16,867 nt of DNA from Deltaproteobacteria bacterium. Its GTDB lineage: Bacteria > Desulfobacterota > DSM-4660 > Desulfatiglandales > HGW-15. The notes beneath the pieces are model-generated. The model did no database searches. It worked only from the letters and a program-made list of their open reading frames with translations, and was not told the DNA's origin. A program made the position numbers and the translations under genes. Positions 15,727 through 16,867 of this stretch are shown piece by piece. Each line of letters opens with the position of its first letter. The stretch's first letter is position 1. Location: the NCBI GenBank assembly GCA_019307805.1, contig JAFDIX010000007.1, forward strand, positions 1-16,867, in the 5' to 3' direction.

Positions 15727-16867
15727 CTAGGTGAGTCTGCCAAATCCAGAGGCCGAAGGCTCTCCCTGGAGTCGTTTTTCCAAATCTCCATCCTTGAGGG
15801 CCATCCCTATCTCAGCAAAGGCCTCATCCAACGCTTTCAGATATAACGCCACATGATCAAAAGTGTGGGAGTACATGGCATAGAAAAGATTAGAAGCCAG
15901 AAAACCTTTTTCCAGCATGATTTGAACAAAGTAGGCCTTCATCATCAGCCTTTTTTCATCATCAAACATAAAGTGGCTCATGGGATACATTCCTCCAACC
16001 CCAATATCCAGGCCATTTTTTTCTGCCAGGTTCCGCCACCCCTGCTGTACCCTTTCTCCCAGAGCCACGAGATGCTTTGCCACATCGTTTCTTCGAAACT
16101 TTTCAATGGTAGCGATGGCTGCCACAGGGCCAATCCGCTCCGTCCAGCATGTTGAACTGATAAAAGTCCTTTGGGCGGCCTGCATGACATCCCCTTTTCC
16201 TATTACAGCGGCAATGGGGTATCCGTTTCCCAGGCCTTTGGAAAACACAGCCACATCCGGATACCCTTTTTTTAAGGCAAGGTGCGCCCCGCCCGTCGTC
16301 AGCCGAAACCCGGATGAGATTTCATCAAAAATAAGCACCGCCCCGGTCATTTCAGCAAGGGAACGAACACCCTCAATAAAACCCTCTTGCGGTTCAAAAT
16401 TCCGGATGGGTTCCATAACCACCGCAGCAAGATCATCCCCATGGGCTGAAACGATTTCCTGCAATTCATCAAGGCGATTATACTGAAAGGGAAAGGCGGT
16501 TCCTGCAAGGTTCTTTGGGACACCAGCGGGATTTAAGCCTGCCATGAGGTGTTCGCCCAAGGCGTTTTCAGTACCCAGATTCGCGGACAAATACCAATCA
16601 TGCCATCCGTGGTACCCGCAAAAGGCGATCTTATCTCTTCCCCTGTAGGCCCTCGCAATTCTCACCGCAACGGTCATAGCCTCCCCGCCGGAACGGGTAA
16701 ATCTCACCATTTCCGCCCACGGGTGAAGCTCGCATAACAGTGCAGCCAGTTCGACCTCCTCGGGGCAATTGAGGGAACTGCTCGACCCTTTATCGATCCC
16801 GATTTTCACCGCCCTGTCCACGTCCGGCTCTGCATAACCGAGCACATTGGCACCGATACCCGCAATG
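15727..16867 (-). CDS. Class III (glutamate-1-semialdehyde aminomutase-like) PLP aminotransferase, 5' end outside window
   Basis: About 380 residues are visible. The frame runs open to the window edge with IAGIGANVLGYAEPDVD, which is the standard early part of the family, so the GTG at 16843-16845 is not the real start and roughly 50 N-terminal residues are missing. Counting from that GTG codon: FTRSGGEAMTVA (49-60) for phosphate binding, CGYHGWHDWY (76-85), LIFDEISSGFR (171-181) with the PLP-contacting Asp (D174), the Schiff-base lysine in VFSKGLGNGYP (K203), and STCWTERIGP (231-240). HemL-like aminotransferases paired with SpsF occur in surface-sugar clusters, where they probably aminate a keto-sugar rather than making aminolevulinate (inference; no haem genes are nearby). 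It is the first gene seen in the direction of transcription. Stop TAG. Confidence 0.9.
   Translation of the reverse strand, partial: IAGIGANVLGYAEPDVDRAVKIGIDKGSSSSLNCPEEVELAALLCELHPWAEMVRFTRSGGEAMTVAVRIARAYRGRDKIAFCGYHGWHDWYLSANLGTENALGEHLMAGLNPAGVPKNLAGTAFPFQYNRLDELQEIVSAHGDDLAAVVMEPIRNFEPQEGFIEGVRSLAEMTGAVLIFDEISSGFRLTTGGAHLALKKGYPDVAVFSKGLGNGYPIAAVIGKGDVMQAAQRTFISSTCWTERIGPVAAIATIEKFRRNDVAKHLVALGERVQQGWRNLAEKNGLDIGVGGMYPMSHFMFDDEKRLMMKAYFVQIMLEKGFLASNLFYAMYSHTFDHVALYLKALDEAFAEIGMALKDGDLEKRLQGEPSASGFGRLT

Noticed and set aside
16843..16845. GTG as the start of the aminotransferase
   Set aside because: The frame continues upstream to the window edge with conserved family sequence (IAGIGAN), so the real start lies outside the window.
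15727..16867. hemL (glutamate-1-semialdehyde aminomutase of haem synthesis)
   Set aside because: The context is a surface-sugar cluster next to an SpsF-like gene with no haem genes nearby, and motifs such as SGGEA and STCWTERIGP suit the sugar-cluster branch better.

Overview
The window is a stretch of a bacterial surface-polysaccharide (or flagellin/protein glycosylation) biosynthesis locus. Thirteen protein genes all lie on the minus strand, so transcription runs from the right edge to the left edge. The core is recognisable as a nonulosonic (sialic-acid-like, probably pseudaminic- or legionaminic-type) sugar pathway, and the Bacillus sps and Campylobacter pse systems are the closest well-known logic. 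No rRNA, tRNA, CRISPR array, transposase or integrase was seen. No gap between genes exceeds about 170 bases, and no convincing operon promoter or intrinsic terminator lies inside, which fits one long transcription unit entering from beyond base 16867.

Layout in the direction of transcription (right to left): a class III (glutamate-1-semialdehyde-aminomutase-like) aminotransferase cut by the right edge; an SpsF-like cytidylyltransferase; a PseG hydrolase fused to a GNAT N-acetyltransferase; an LpxD-like left-handed beta-helix N-acyltransferase overlapping by 11 bases a NeuB-family nonulosonate synthase; a PIG-L/LmbE deacetylase; a B12-binding-type radical SAM protein; an asparagine-synthetase-like protein with no glutaminase cysteine; a large protein with a central membrane segment and a glycosyltransferase-like C-terminal half; a double-hotdog MaoC-like protein; a Wzx-type flippase; an FkbM methyltransferase; and a second, zinc-ribbon SAM methyltransferase whose frame is broken by an in-frame TAG and runs off the left edge.

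How the parts may work together (inference): PseG/GNAT and NeuB make the nine-carbon acid, SpsF would activate it as a CMP-sugar, the large GT-like protein may transfer it, and Wzx would export a lipid-linked unit. PIG-L, the LpxD-like acyltransferase, the hotdog protein, the AsnB-like protein, the radical SAM enzyme and the methyltransferases look like a decoration set that could give the sugar unusual N-acyl, amide or methyl groups. The 4,6-dehydratase and PseC-type aminotransferase normally needed at the start of the pathway are not in view and may lie to the right.

Organism: the LpxD-like and Wzx components, the intermediate base composition and the B12/radical SAM enzyme suggest a Gram-negative, probably anaerobic bacterium. 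A Desulfobacterota-like host is only a guess. TAG is an ordinary stop here: five of the twelve genes with a natural end in view use it.
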